A stretch of DNA of 64,000 bases from Anisodus tanguticus (GCA_034509755.1 CM067548.1:14770018-14834017), one strand, 5' to 3'. Counted from the first letter of the stretch, positions 42,932-55,400 are shown. The notes: a model not told the origin generated them from the letters alone. Numbers and translations are program-made.

Positions 42932-44595
42932 TGATGTAAGTACGGAGGGCTTTGAGTTGGTAAGTTTTTTGGGTCTTGGTGAGATTCGGGTTGACCCGAA
43001 ATTAGGCAAGGAAAGTGGGGTTTCTCGGGTTCCCGGCAAGCCGAGATATGGGGTGTTTGGCGATGATGTCGGGTAAATGGAGAAGGAGTTGGGTTAAGGC
43101 GCTTTGTGTGGTGGTCACGGGTGGTATGAAGGTTGGGATGGAGGTCGGGGTTCAGTAGTTTAGTGGTGGTAGGGTCGCGGCACAACGCCGAAATAGTGAG
43201 TTTCTTAATTACTCAGGTGGGATGGTTGAAGGTCGATTCGGGTGGAACAGCTTGAAGGCGTGTTAAGGTGATTTGGGGAATGTGTTTCAGGGGTCTTGTG
43301 GGACAGTATGGTGATGGTGGTTTGGTTTTTTATGGTGCTAAAGTTGCGAAAACATCCTAAAACAGTGAGGGTCCGAGGGGTGGGCTCGGTAGGGATGTTG
43401 GTGTGTTTGATGGTGTTTGCATTGAGTTACGGTTGGTTTCGGATGGAGGCCTTTTGATAGGATGTTAATAAAGTGTTGTGGTTGATAGTAGAGTGGGGAA
43501 ACAAGTAATTGGAATAAGGAATGTATACGGATTGTTGGAAACAATTCGAGACACAAACCAAGTCTCAATTCAGTCGATGTGGTTCTTGGATGGTAACACG
43601 AGGAGTTAATTGCTCGTGTGGTCTCCAAGGATGTTGTGGTCAGTTTCACAAGGACTAGGTTGAGGTTTGCTAACCGTGAGTCTCAACACTAACCAAGCAA
43701 GGATGACCGAAACCTTATAAAAGATAGGTGGTTCTCCCGGAGAATTAAGCGACCCTCCCGGAGGATCAACTAAGAACTTACAATCTCGGATTGAAAGACT
43801 GAGCAAAATGAGTAAACACTCAAGTTTTATATCAACAACAGCCGTCTAATACAATATCCTAAGGGCTCCTTTTATAGTAGAACAAGGAACCTTCTAGAAA
43901 GAAAACATAAAGACTCTAACTACACACTTAGCCGATTAGGTGGGAAAGGTGGAGGGGAAAGGTCCTCGGCCGAGGAGTTCTTCACGTCTAGATACAATGT
44001 TTTAGAACCTTCTTTAATGGCTTCCATACAAGGTTGGTTAGCACTTGAATGAGCTCCTTGGAGTTTTTTGAGATGCATTCCCTTTGGTCGATTGTGAAGG
44101 GATTAAATCGTTCAACCCTTCGGCTTCATCAATCTGCGTCTTGATGTTCTCAATTGATGAAATCCATACACGGTTTATCCACTTGGAAGACCTCAAATTC
44201 TAGATGGCACATTTAGTTCTTGTTGCCGTGTACACGTTCGGCCATGTCACTCTCGGACAAAGCTTATTCGACATAGTCACCTCTCCTCCTTACATAGTGC
44301 ATTAATTGTGTCCTAATATGGAGCTAAGGGTTATGACATGACTTTGATGTGTCCTAAGTAACCTAATACTTAAACTAAGAATTTATGACAACAATTAAAA
44401 GCAAGGTCTTGGCCAAGACCAACATTTAAGGCCGAATAAAATACAACTCCTTGAGACAATCAAGTATTGTCTCCTATGCAATTCCAAACTCCATACATTT
44501 CTAAGCTTTTGGCCAGGTGTTCGTGGCTAACCATTGGCATTCTTGGAAACTTACTTCTTATCTTGAATTGAGGGATCAAGCATGGGGTTTAAATA
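42932..44595 (-). repeat. G3 5' LTR
   Basis: Starts (plus strand) TGATGTAAGTACGG and matches 40259-41840 closely as far as CATGGGGTTT at about 44590; its last dozen bases differ. It has about 90 extra bases at 43615-43705 compared with the other LTR, and a partner stretch at 40930-40970 is correspondingly shorter. Confidence 0.8.
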
Positions 44596-44676
44596 TAAAA
44601 TCAATAAATACTTTATGATTTGAATAAAAATTTGTTAGTTTATGCTGCCACCTTAATTACTGAAGAATTCTTGAGC

Positions 44677-44765
44677 TAGGGATGACAATAGGGCAGGTTA
44701 GGGCGGGGCAAGCGTTAACCTGCTAAGATTTCGACCCGTCCTGCCCTGCTAAGCCCTACCCCATT
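44677..44765 (+). mobile_element. end fragment of a hAT-type element
   Basis: TAGGGATGACAATAGGGCAGG, followed by a GC-rich block with 'gcccgccc'-like repeats, resembles the TAGGGATGGCAATGGGGCGGG ends of plant hAT elements. No partner end is found nearby, so it is probably truncated. Confidence 0.5.
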
Positions 44766-45163
44766 TTTTTTTCTCTCTCTTTTTTTATTTTTCATTTGCA
44801 GTATTCTAATTATTTTTTATGTTTCTCAATTTTTCCCATTTTCACATTACTCTATAGCTTCAGCATTTAACTGCTCATAAAACTCGTATTTTTTTAATCC
44901 TGTCAGTTATTTAGGAGTAACAAGTTTCTTTTTGTTTCATTTGTGATCATATTATGAGTTCTAAGTTGAACTCATTTTCTTTTTATTCAAATAGTATTCA
45001 GAAATAATGAATGAATAATAAAGAAGCGTGATCCAACTTTAATGGGTAGGACTTCACAAGAATTTGGAGAACTGGCAATAGGACAACAGATAAAATATCT
45101 ATAGAATGATTCCTTTATAAATAAAAGAAGAGCAATTCATATTTTAATATAGCAAGTATAAGA
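44766..45163. other. unassigned AT-rich stretch
   Basis: No supported feature. It ends where the second MULE begins. Confidence 0.5.
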
Positions 45164-45541
45164 GAGTCCGGAACTTAAATGACTCAAAGAAATAGCAAAT
45201 GAACCAAATTACCCCATAAAAAAAGATACAAAAATACTTTTAACGCACAATTTGTTGCGTTAAAGGAGTTAACCGTAACAGCACAGTTAACTCCTATAAC
45301 ACAACAAATTGTTGCATTATAGGCCCCATAAAATTTAGGGCAGAACCACATTTTTAAAAGGACCAATTTCATTTTTAACGCAAGAAATTAATGTGTTAAA
45401 GCATTCGATAATTCATTCTACTGCCCATTAGTACTAGATTTGACGTAAAATTCAGTCAATAATTGCAAGAACTCATCCAAGTCTATTTAAAGCAAATTTT
45501 GGATGAGGAAAAAACTCATCCAACTCCTAAGTTCTTAAAAA

Positions 45542-48500
45542 ATGGTGTCTCCTATATCTGATAAGGTTTTATTATCTTGGGAAGGAAAGATTGTTCATGA
45601 TTCTAATACTGGTACTCCACCAAAATACCATGTTAAGTTTCCAGTTAACATGGACTCCTCAACATTACTCAAGGAATTATATAAAAGAATTAAGGTTAGT
45701 AGGAGAGATTTTAAATTATATGTAATAGGTTTATATCTAATATCTTTTTCACCGCAAGGTTTAGTCAATTGTGACGAATGGAATATCATCGATGATCCCT
45801 CGTTGAATGAATATTGAAGGGTGTCAGAAGAATATAGGGACCTAATCACTCTTAACATGCTTGAAATGTATGTCGAAAAGATACCTACAAATTATTGTGA
45901 AGTCTCGGTCAGAAATCATCGGGAAGTCCCTGAAGTTCCGCTTGCACCTTGTCCCAAAGTCCCTAAAGTCCAGCCTACTCATGCTAACACTTATCCGGAC
46001 ACGAGTTCTTATGAAGACATTTTGACGGGCCAAATGACATTGGAAACTTTAAGTCATCAATTTAATCAAACTTACTGGGGAGAGTGGTAAATATTCATTA
46101 TTTTCATTATTATGATGTGTAGTAGCATATGTTTATTATTTGTATGGTAATAATAATGTTGTTTGTATTTTTTAGGGGTTATACACCTGAAATGAGTAAT
46201 TTCTGATAATCCTCTCAATCAGGATAGAGGAATCATGCTGGAACATCCTAACCTCAAATTTTGGTGCAGTTGATTATTATTGATAAGTATACTTTTTAAT
46301 GATTAATTAATATATATATATGTTTTGATGTATAGTAGTTAAAATACTTTACTTTTCCGTGTAATTAAAATTTCACACAAGACAAGCCTGTGATACAAAA
46401 TGTGGATTTCGGTGCAGTTGATCCTTCTTCAAACATAGAGCTGGGCAAAGAGACGGGCCAGCTCGGTGATCGGCTTGACTCAATTGCATTTAGCTCGGCT
46501 CATTTTAAAAAAAAGCTCAGCCCGACTCGGCTCAGTTAAATTTTGGCTCTGCTCAGCTTGGTCAAAGTTCGGGCTCGATTGAGCTGGCTTAGCTCGACTC
46601 GATTGACTTGATTTAAGAAATAATATTCATTCATTAGGTTAAGTACACTAGAAATTTAACTTAACATACTATGTTAATTTAACAGTTATATAATTTATAT
46701 TTATTCGATGCAAGTAATTTTTAACTACAATGTAACTTAAGCCTACTATATCATATGAGTAGTTCATGGTTCTGTTTGTGTTGATTTTTGGTGAAAATCA
46801 AAATCTCAAATAAATTTAACCAATTTTTTTCAATTATTGAAATCCAATCAAACCAATATAATACATATTTATCTATTTGGTTGTTGTCAATTTGGTTCGA
46901 TTATTAAGAAATCAATATTTCGTCTCTTTTTTTCTTCCTACAATTAGAAAATTATTTTTCATTCTCTGCCAACTTATAATCCTTTGCTATTTTTTTTATT
47001 ATGGTGGCTATAATTTTCTTGAATTATTGAGAAAATGTCTTGAAAGCTATACGTTTTATTTAGGTAAATAAAGTTTACAAAAAATATAAAATGAATATCA
47101 TTTTTAATGTATTCATTCTTCGATAACAACTAAAATAATCATATTTTTCCTTAATAATGCAATTTGTTTTTTAATAATATAGCTTGTATAATCACAATCA
47201 TGCACTTTATTAAATCATATTTTTAATTTAATATGAAAATTATTTTTAACAATTCATTACAACTAAAATTATCATATCCTTGACTTAATAATGTAAATGT
47301 TTCTTTTTATGATAGCTTGTTTATTCACGATCATAGACTTCCTTTAAATTATAATTTTTATTTCATAGAAAAGAGCCGGTTCGACTCAGCTCAGGCTCGG
47401 TCAAAATTTAGAAAAGCTCGGTGAGCTCGGCTTGGCTTGGTACTATCTAAAGCTCGGTTAGGCTCAACTCAGTATATACTCAGCTCGGCTGGGCTCGTCT
47501 CAGGCTCGGCTTACTCGACACGATGCCCATGCAATGTTGATTCTTATCGGTGTGTTCATCATTTTGATATTAAATAATTTATATATTATGATGTTAGGTA
47601 GTTAAAATATTTTATCTATATTTAGTATAGGAGGGGACCTTTACTAGATGGTGTTAATTATCCAAATCATATAGAAACATCAACGAGTGATAGTGATGAT
47701 ACACCTAATGCGAAGGTATCAGGCGAAGAATTTTCTTTCTCACCATCTGAAAGTGAGGATGATATTCATCCTCATCAGGTAGAGCAGTTAGAAGAGATGA
47801 TGCAAATGTGGACAGACCAACAAAAATCAATGTCGCAAAGCCCATTTCATCATCAAGAATCGATTCCACAAATAGACCCGATCTGGTGGCATTCTAACGA
47901 GATTTCCTATCTTGATCATCTTCAAGATCGCCTGATGCCTTTGTCTATACTAGGGATGATGATATTATTCGTCAAGCAATGTGGAGAGAACCAGATGATC
48001 TTATAAAAGAGAAAGTTCGGCTTGAAAAGCGCATGATGTTCACCTCAAAAAAGTCATTGCAAAGGACCGTTGAAATTTTCTGCATCCAGAAAATCAGGGA
48101 GTTCAAAGTTGATGATTCCACTCAAAAACTGTGGTGATTAGTCTGCATGTGTAATTATCAAGGTTGTTGATGCATGTTTTGTGGTGAGGAGATTCATGAT
48201 CATTTGTGGACTATTTCAAAGTACTAACCAACTCATACTTGTGATATGGGCGAATGTCGAGCAAATCATTTCAATTGAGATACCAATATGATTGCTCAAG
48301 TGCTAGTTGGCGACATTGCACAAACCCCCAGGTACCACTTTCACCCAAGTTCATTTTCATTTTTATGTTAATATGATTCTTCAATGCTAAATATTGATGT
48401 TAAACTTTTCCAGGTTCTCTATTAAAAATTGCATTACAACCATTTTGAAAGTATATCGCAAAATCATAAGCATGCTAAAGAGATATCTCGGGCATAGGTG

Positions 48501-48867
48501 CGCTTTCGAGATAGTCTATGGTAATTGGGAGGGCTCTTTCAAGATGTTGCCGAGGTACATGATAGTTCTACAACACTTTAATCTTGATATTATTGTTGAA
48601 TGGAAGCTCAACATGGAACTTTGTATCTCCAGTAATATTTTTAATTTTGTGTTTTGGACTTTCAAACCATGTATTGATAGTTTTTCTCATTGTCGGCCAA
48701 TACTATCAATAGACGCCACACATTTGTACGGAGTATACAATATCAAGATATTAATTGCAGTAAGAATGGATGCGAATGGGTCGATATTCCCTTTTTTTTA
48801 TGGCAGCTAATGAGAGACAGGAGACATAGGGTATGTTTTTGAGATATTTGAGGCAATATGTCTAGCG
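45542..48867 (+). pseudogene. mudrA-type transposase, second copy, truncated
   Basis: ATG at 45542 ('MVSPISDKVLLSWEGKIVHD') opens the MuDR N-terminal domain ('CDEWNIIDDPSLNEY', then after one TGA 'EEYRDLITLNMLEMYVEKI'). This continues to 46087, where GTAAAT looks like a splice donor. The next exons are broken by a hAT-like insertion. The DNA-binding part lies near 48100-48330, with stops. The DDE part is at 48394-48810 ('FSIKNCITTILKVY', 'LSIDATHLYGVYNIKIL', with the first catalytic Asp present). At about 48868 the text runs straight into gene B because of a deletion, so the SWIM and zinc-knuckle regions are missing. This copy has the better-preserved N-terminus of the two. Confidence 0.88.
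46436..47531. mobile_element. hAT-like non-autonomous insertion, AGCTCGGCTC-rich ends
   Basis: Comparing the two MULE copies, the 'gatcyttcttcaaac' and 'caatrttg.ttc.ttatcgg' blocks are adjacent in the first (25310-25345) but are separated here by about 1.1 kb. The insert's ends TAGAGCTGGGCA and (complement) GCATGGGCATCG are followed by dense AGCTCGGCTCAG-type repeats in opposite orientations, with an AT-rich, non-coding centre. A target duplication is not clear. Confidence 0.68.
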
Positions 48868-49305
48868 TTTTTTGCATTTCTAAAATTTCTTTCATCAAGT
48901 GTTGGATAACTAATGTTTTATCCTTGGATTTGGAGGTATGAAATGTAGCCGACAATGCTTGTGGCACAATTAAATTATGCCACCGACATAATACCTCATA
49001 ATCATACCTTTTTTAATAAAATTCAACCCATTGAAGATATTCACCCCAAATTATACCTCACTCGGGTTTTGAGGAGTGTGGGCACCCTCAATTATGTGTC
49101 CAACAACTTTTAAATCAACAGATACAAATAGGTTGTTTTTCAAAGGGACGAAGAACACCATATCATTTTTCATCAGATAAATATGTGTAATATCCTAATA
49201 TTACTTTTTTAAATTAGGAGACAATTGTGTTTGTTTCTATCCTACTGTAGGACTTCCTTGAGCTACCCTAGACTTTGTCTATTCTTGAACCAACTATTGG
49301 ATGTG
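48868..49305 (-). pseudogene. MULE gene B, second copy, fragment
   Basis: Aligns by eye with about 28128-28580 of the first MULE along most of its length. Shared text includes 'NSWFKNRQ', 'MVFFVPLK', 'DYEVLC' and 'VIQHLMKEILEMQK'. The 5' end beyond 49305 differs from the first copy, and the 3' third is lost in the deletion that joins it to the transposase. Several stops are present. Its main value is as evidence that gene B belongs to the family. Confidence 0.7.
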
Positions 49306-49310
49306 CCCTC

Positions 49311-49630
49311 TTATATATCCAATTGCTTCCTTGAATGATAGAGGGACTAGGTTCTTCATCTACATTTTCCTGTCTAATTTCCCCTTCCTGTTGTACATCG
49401 TGCATGACTTCATGAACATCAAGGGAACCAGGTTCATTGACATTGTTGACTTGTCCAGTTTACCTTATCGAGTGCATATCATGCAGAGTTTTCAAGAACC
49501 AGGATCTTTGGTTGTGACCCCTCCTATAACTAGTTTCTTTGGAACATCCTAAGTTGTTCTATCATTATAATTCTGTGCGCGAAATTTCATCATCATCATC
49601 ATAATCATGTAATCCTATCCCCTTCAAGCC
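49311..49630. other. unassigned stretch between MULE remnant and LTR
   Basis: A worn minus-strand frame is visible ('LDVHEVMHDVQQEGEI', 'EEPSPSIIQGSNW') that may be another part of a transposon protein. I do not recognise it. Confidence 0.4.
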
Positions 49631-51898
49631 TATCACGCCCCAAGTCCAAGGGGTGTGGTCGGCTCCCAGTGCCTTACTTGCTCGAGTGTACCCATCTGTA
49701 ACTCTTAACATAAATGAACTCCTACTTGATCGACAAGGCCGAATCACATCATAACATGGAATTCTATAAGCCGACATGCTACAATCAAGTCTACTTGAAG
49801 ACAATCTGGCTTTCCATCTACAAGGGGGCTTAGCCCAAAACATGTATACATAAACGGGCCATAAGGCAACCATGTGTTCTACCAAAATGTAAACAACCAA
49901 GACTGACAAGTCCATCATGTATAATAAAGACACAACATCAAGGCCTACAAGGTCGTATTGTACATACTGGACATACACACGACACATCTACAAGCCTCTA
50001 TAGAGTAACAATTGTACTGTGGTCAGCTCAGGGCCCAGACCTACCTATTATCTCTGTACATATCAATACGCTAGACTTGACAACTCTGAATGGCATAGAG
50101 CTTACCAATCAAGCTGAGCTTTACATTGCCTACTGAGGAGGCCTATTTATCTGTCTCTCAAGACCTGCATGCATGAAATGCAGCGCCCCGGCAGTCGAGA
50201 CTTCGGTACGAATATAATGTATTGGTATGTAAGGCAACTGAAAACAGAAAATTAAAACTGAACTGATAAGCATAGAATCTGGACTTATTTGAGAGATGAA
50301 GGAAAATCTGAGGATATACCTACCTATTCCCAACTCACATGATACAATAATATCAACAACGTACCAACCCCTATCAGGGCTATATGGATAAGTATAATGT
50401 ACCGGGCCTTAAACAAGGCTCTGTGGATATGTATAACGTTACAGGCCTTAAATGAGGCTATGTAGAATAACATAAATCACACCGGACCACTGGGGCAATT
50501 TATGGTATGCGTGATGTACCAGGCCGTAGCGATGCTCTGTGGGATAAATATAATGTACCATGACATAACAAGGCTCTGTAGAATAAGTATACATTCGGAA
50601 TTTGTTCGATAAGAACTCATGCCAAAATGGAAAGAAGGGATAGCCTTATGCACCTTGGCTACTTGTCTCAACAAGACGATGTATCCAGCTTGCGATGCCT
50701 TTCAATCTACACCATAGTAGGTGCACAACGATTACTATCGAAACAAGTAGGTAATACAATAAGCGGCAAATTCGATTTAGAGTTAAACTTAACTCTTTTC
50801 CCACCTTTCCTTATAATTCATGATACCATAAACATGTCTAATCCATTGAAAGTCATAACAACATCTTCAAACTATTCATCACAATTTAAAGCCATAACAT
50901 GTTTTATACATAGCTCAAAGCAGCCTCAACAAGATAACAAAACTTTAAACAACTTCCATGCATATATCTTGTAGATTTTCAATTCTACAACTCATCCAAC
51001 ACAAGGATTAACTTAAGAACATGCAAGGAGGAGTTAAACTTACCTTATATAACATGAGAAACCTACATTAATAAATGCTTCAAGCTTACAACAGCCACCA
51101 ACATCAAGACAACACCATATAACTCTTTTTCTTCACTTGCACAACCTTTTGGAGTTAGATCTATCTCAAACCACTTTGGTTATATTCTTGAACCTTAAGG
51201 AACTATTAGAGAACTTATATGGGGTGTAAGAAATCAAATTGGTCAAGAAATGAGAGAAAATGAGGCTTAGATCGAATATAAACAACTCAAAGTCAGCTAC
51301 CGCCTCAAATTCACGCCCCGTAGGTCCATTTCAAGGATGTGAAATAGCACCGTGAATTTGCTAATGTTTTTTAAATTTTTGCCGTGACTGGGGTCGCCCT
51401 GCAGTGGTTTCTTAAAATGTTCACAACTTTTTGTAGAGAGCTCCGATTGACAAACGATTTGTTGCATTGGAAAGTAGATTTGCTGAATGTACATTTAGAT
51501 AGGTTATATACCCCATAACTCCTTATATAATAGGAGATATACCACCAGAATGTTGGGCCGATAATTCTGCCAGAATTCTTCCTTCCCATCCCCGAGTTTT
51601 GACGAACTTGTTTCCTTTGATTAGTTTGACCTCGAAACCTTTTGGCACACTCTACACACTTGTTTAAACCCTTAATTAACCTCATATGGGTGTCATAACT
51701 TAGCTAGGCTTACGTTAGTTCTCTTACGATGCAATCGACGTAAAAATACGAAGCACAAAGGCTTAACAAATCTTGAACTCTTGTAACTTCTCAAGGGCTA
51801 TCATGATTACTTTCATTTAACCTCAAGATAATGTTTTCCTTGAACTTATATCAACTAAATTATGATGAATCCAACATACAAAAGTACGGGATGTAACA
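49631..51898 (-). repeat. gypsy LTR, minus orientation
   Basis: On the minus strand it starts TGTTACATCCCGTACTTTTGTATG at 51898 and ends GGGGCGTGATA at 49631, so the last CA has become TA. About 2.27 kb, the same size class as the other large gypsy LTRs here. It holds the shared block GGGGCGCTGCATTTCATGC near 50170-50195 and a minisatellite at 50340-50610. Flanks AAGCC and AACCA do not match, so it may be part of a rearranged element. Confidence 0.75.
50340..50610 (-). repeat. minisatellite inside the gypsy LTR
   Basis: About five degenerate units of 45-55 bp of the form 'aatgtaccgggccttaaacaaggctctgtggataagtat'. Confidence 0.7.
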
Positions 51899-53985
51899 AA
51901 CCATACTAATTTAAATCAACATTTGTATCTATTTGAGGCATGTAAAGCTACTGCATAGCCTAGTCATGACAAGATAAGCACATTTCCAAGCCAAATAGGT
52001 AATCAACTGATGGATCAAACAATAACAACATATGATGTGCTGACATATGAATCTACCTGTGACCCAATGGTAACCCTAAATGGTACTTAACCATATGATC
52101 AGAAACAAAGAAAAAGCAAACACTTAAATTCTAGCAAACACACAAACTGGCAGGGGACAACACATGGTTAATCAGATGAGCTTAACTTAAACTAAACTAA
52201 CATATGAACATCTAGAGAGGCATAAAGTAAAAAGGTATAAGATTACACAGAATGATCGGTTCATAGCAGTGATGAAGTCATGTATAACCCTACCAATGAA
52301 AATTACTATTACCCAACCTATCTTAGTCGTATACATAATCATCTAATCATTGTCCATAATATTATAACAAGTTTTAGAGGATTAAATAACAAGATTTGGT
52401 TTATAGTTAGGCCCTAGCAAATGACACACATTGCTATGTAACATAACATTTGCATCACCTACTACATTTAGCGAGGCTAGCATGTATTCTGACTGGACAC
52501 ACATTTAAATGAACACAAACTACTTATAAATCATCCAGCGAAATCATTTTATGGAAAAGAACAGGGCTAATCACATGCTTTGAAATATTAACCTTAACTA
52601 ATTTGCTGTATGATCATAATCAAACAATAGAACATTTATACAAGCATCCAAACAAGCTGAAACTGAAAGAAAAAGAGATAAATTTACCTTTTTGGGAGGC
52701 AGCCTGGTCGAGAAGAGAACTAAGGATGTGCCTAAGCTCCAACCACTGAGCCACAAAGGAAAGAAAAAGAGAGTTTCAGTACTAAAATGACTTAAACAAT
52801 TAATTAAAGGTATCTGGAGAACCAAAACCTAGGTAAATTGAAGTTTCTTAGTCTAAAGCCTCAATGAAGGATTTCTATCGATGATTTTGATTGAAAAGCC
52901 TCTGAAATCAGTGTGCAAGGGGTTCTTTATATAGAACTCCAACCCTGGGGCTTCAACATGCCAAAATCAATGTGGGACAAGTATGTTTGGAGGGAAACAC
53001 CCCTCCAATTTGTGAGAACAAATCAGAATCGAGTATTCAAAATCAAAACAAGACAAAATTCATTAAAGAATTACAGAAAGGAGAAGGAGAGGGAAACCTC
53101 ACTTGTGGGGGGGGGGGGGGGGGGGGGTACTACGGCAGAGTAGGGAAAGGGCAAGAGTATTGCTCTCATCGAAAATAGACGAGCAGCACTGCCTGAAAGC
53201 AAGCCAGCCTGGAATTCTTTCCAATACCGGTAACAATGACGCGATGGAGGAGCTAGTAGGGTTCCATCACGAAGTGGAAAGAGGAAATGATTGGATCTTT
53301 GAATTTGGCTGTTTAAATGGTAAATTAAGTGAAGAAATTACCAAATTTTCAAAATGGTGCCATATTTGTTATTTAAAAATTAATCAAACGTGTTTCACTT
53401 TAAACCACAATTAACGTAAAAATTAACTAGACAATTCAATTATGGCCAAATTCAAAAGTAATTTTAAATTAAAGTCAAACTTGTGTAAAACTCAAAATGT
53501 AATTGAAAATTCATGTAATAATTAAACTTCTCAATTTAACAAAGTAAAATATCTATTAACCAATCACCTTTTAGTTTAAACAATTTCACTATTTTGATTT
53601 TAATTTATGATAAAAAAATTTAAAAAATCGTAATAAATGTAGAAAAATGCAAATGATATAATAATATATTTGATGATCGTTTTCAAAATAAATGACAAAA
53701 TATCACCGAAGTAATTTTTTAAAATCATTTTGACTCGAAAAAATGCATATTTTATTCCATTTGTGATTCAAGAAGTCCGACAAATTAAATAAAATTTATG
53801 GAGGGAAATAATTAGGTAAAAAACTACCACTTTCATTGTTCAGGGATGGTGAAACCAAACTTGGGAAAGAAAATGGAATAATCTAATTTTTGTCCGACCA
53901 AATCAACTCCATCTTTTAAAAGAAAAATTAAATAGTTGACTATTGCCGGATATTGGTATTGGGGTTTCTAACATATCTTAGATTG
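51899..53985. other. probable LTR-derived stretch, unassigned
   Basis: Non-coding. The minus strand has GGAGTTCTATATAAAGAAC (52930-52950), a good TATA-box region, and TGTTAGAAACCCC ending at about 53973 could be an LTR start. It could therefore be the 3' LTR of the Tat-like element to its right. Ends cannot be fixed. A run of 21 G is at 53107-53127. Positions 53400-53820 are strongly AT-rich. Confidence 0.4.
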
Positions 53986-54769
53986 TATGATAATTTAGGC
54001 TACTTGTAGTTCAACTCGATTAGACTTCTAACATGCCGTTTTATGAAATGATTTCCAGAATACAAAGAGATTTTAGAATAAATTATTGGAATGTGATTGA
54101 ATCTATGGTATTGAATTCACCTACATATCCTCAGTCTTGTGAATCAAGTCACTTGAGGTTTGACTTAATCGACTGAAGAAGGTATCTCTTATGTGGGAAT
54201 GCCTTGGTTTCTGGACCTCTCAATGTATAAAATCTAAACAAAAAAGGCTTGTATTCTCTGGGCAACTGGATGTGTGTTCCACACCCCTGGGTGATAGTGT
54301 ATACGACCATAATTTTTGAATACCTCAAAGGCCTCACAGTCTGCTTTTAGAAAATGTTTCGGTGCGAACCTAATCGGTTGCGGGATTTTAAATAAAAGAG
54401 GTTAGTCAAAAACATTGAAAAGTCAAAGTCTGGATGGTATGGTGGGGAGCGACCCTCAATCCATGTCCATATATATTAACTATCTTGAAGCTTTATCTCG
54501 ACCGATTTCCTAATGAAAAGTTTCACGTTTGCTCCGCATTTGATCAGGTCCTGGCCTTGATTATCTTATTTCACCTTCTTGGAGACTTAAAGACATGTGC
54601 TTGGTCTGTCGGGTAGCAAAGGTGGTCAACCTTTGGTTGATGTCGTCAGACTTCTTGGTTGATATCGCATGTGGCCCTTCTTATATACTCGTTGTTTGCT
54701 CTGCTTGGTTGACTGTGCAACTTTTTTGCTTTGAGCTGTCGTGGGTGTATTTCTTGGACTCGTTTGACT

Positions 54770-55400
54770 CAAATGACCTTCTTAGTATCACTTTGTATGG
54801 CCCTCTTGGCACTTGATTGATGATGAATACGTGTTCTGCATACATTCTTCTTGATATGCAGAAATTATGGCCCTCTCAGCATTATAGGAGTATGATGAAC
54901 TGACGATGGCTCTTTCGGCTGGATCGTATTTATTTTGTCCTTTATGTTTGCATGAATGAATGTATCTCTTGGCATACATGATGAATGTCCCTCTCGACAT
55001 GTTTGTATAAATGGATGGTCCTCTTGGCATGCATGATGAACAAGTATGGCCCTCTTGGTTGGGTTATTTTTATTTCGTCCTTCGTGTTTGTATGAATTAA
55101 TGGCCCTCTCAGCAATGTTTATATGAATGGCCCTCTTGGAAATATTTATATGAATGTCTCTCTTAGCAATGTTTTCATGAATGGGCCTCTTGTCAATGTT
55201 TGTATGAATGGCCCTCTCGGTAATGTTTGTATGAATGTCCCTATCGACAATACTTGTATAAATGGCCCTCTTAGTAATGTTTGTATGAATGGCCCTCTCA
55301 ACGATGTTTGCATGAATGTCTCTCTTGGAAATATTTGTATGAATGGCCCTATCCGCAATATTTGTATAAATGACCCCCTTGACAATGCAAATTCATGAAA
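54770..55400. repeat. 27-bp tandem array ('gaatggccctcttgg')
   Basis: From about 55100 there are ten regular 27-bp units of the form 'gaatggccctctcggtaatgtttgtat'. Between 54770 and 55100 the same core 'atggccctcttgg' recurs at irregular spacing. Because 27 is a multiple of three, open frames run through it on both strands (nine-residue repeat MNGPLGNVC on plus). They are by-products, not genes. Confidence 0.9.

Larger units (their letters stand above)
40259..44603 (-). mobile_element. Ty3/gypsy deletion derivative G3
   Basis: Two long direct repeats (40259-41853 and 42932-about 44595) enclose only about 1.08 kb of internal sequence. The minus strand shows LTR, TTGGTATCATAGC primer site, gag/protease scraps, AAGAAGGGGAG polypurine tract and LTR start TGATGTAAAT. 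LTR start, polypurine tract and the motif TTGGCCGAGACC are shared with G2, so both belong to one family in opposite orientation. RT, RNase H and integrase are absent. No clear target duplication is seen. Confidence 0.82.
45164..49310 (+). mobile_element. second MULE copy, internally deleted
   Basis: The left end GAGTCCGGAACTTAAATGACTC corresponds to the end of the first MULE (GAGTTCGCAACTTATTTGACCC). Inside are repeated CGCAA dyads (for example AACGCA..TGCGTT at 45241-45264) and the same genes: transposase on plus and gene B on minus. The sequence between them, including the last third of the transposase and the first part of gene B's 3' end, is deleted at about 48868. No right terminal repeat is found. 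It has an insertion at 46436-47531. Confidence 0.75.

Noticed and set aside
53107..53127. Glycine-rich open frames across the 21-G run (52913-53414)
   Set aside because: Created by the homopolymer; the three frames through it all look glycine-rich and none shows a domain.
55123..55398. 91-codon open frame with a nine-residue repeat, and its opposite-strand partner at 55146-55385
   Set aside because: Both are products of a 27-bp tandem array; openness on both strands is expected from the period and says nothing about coding.
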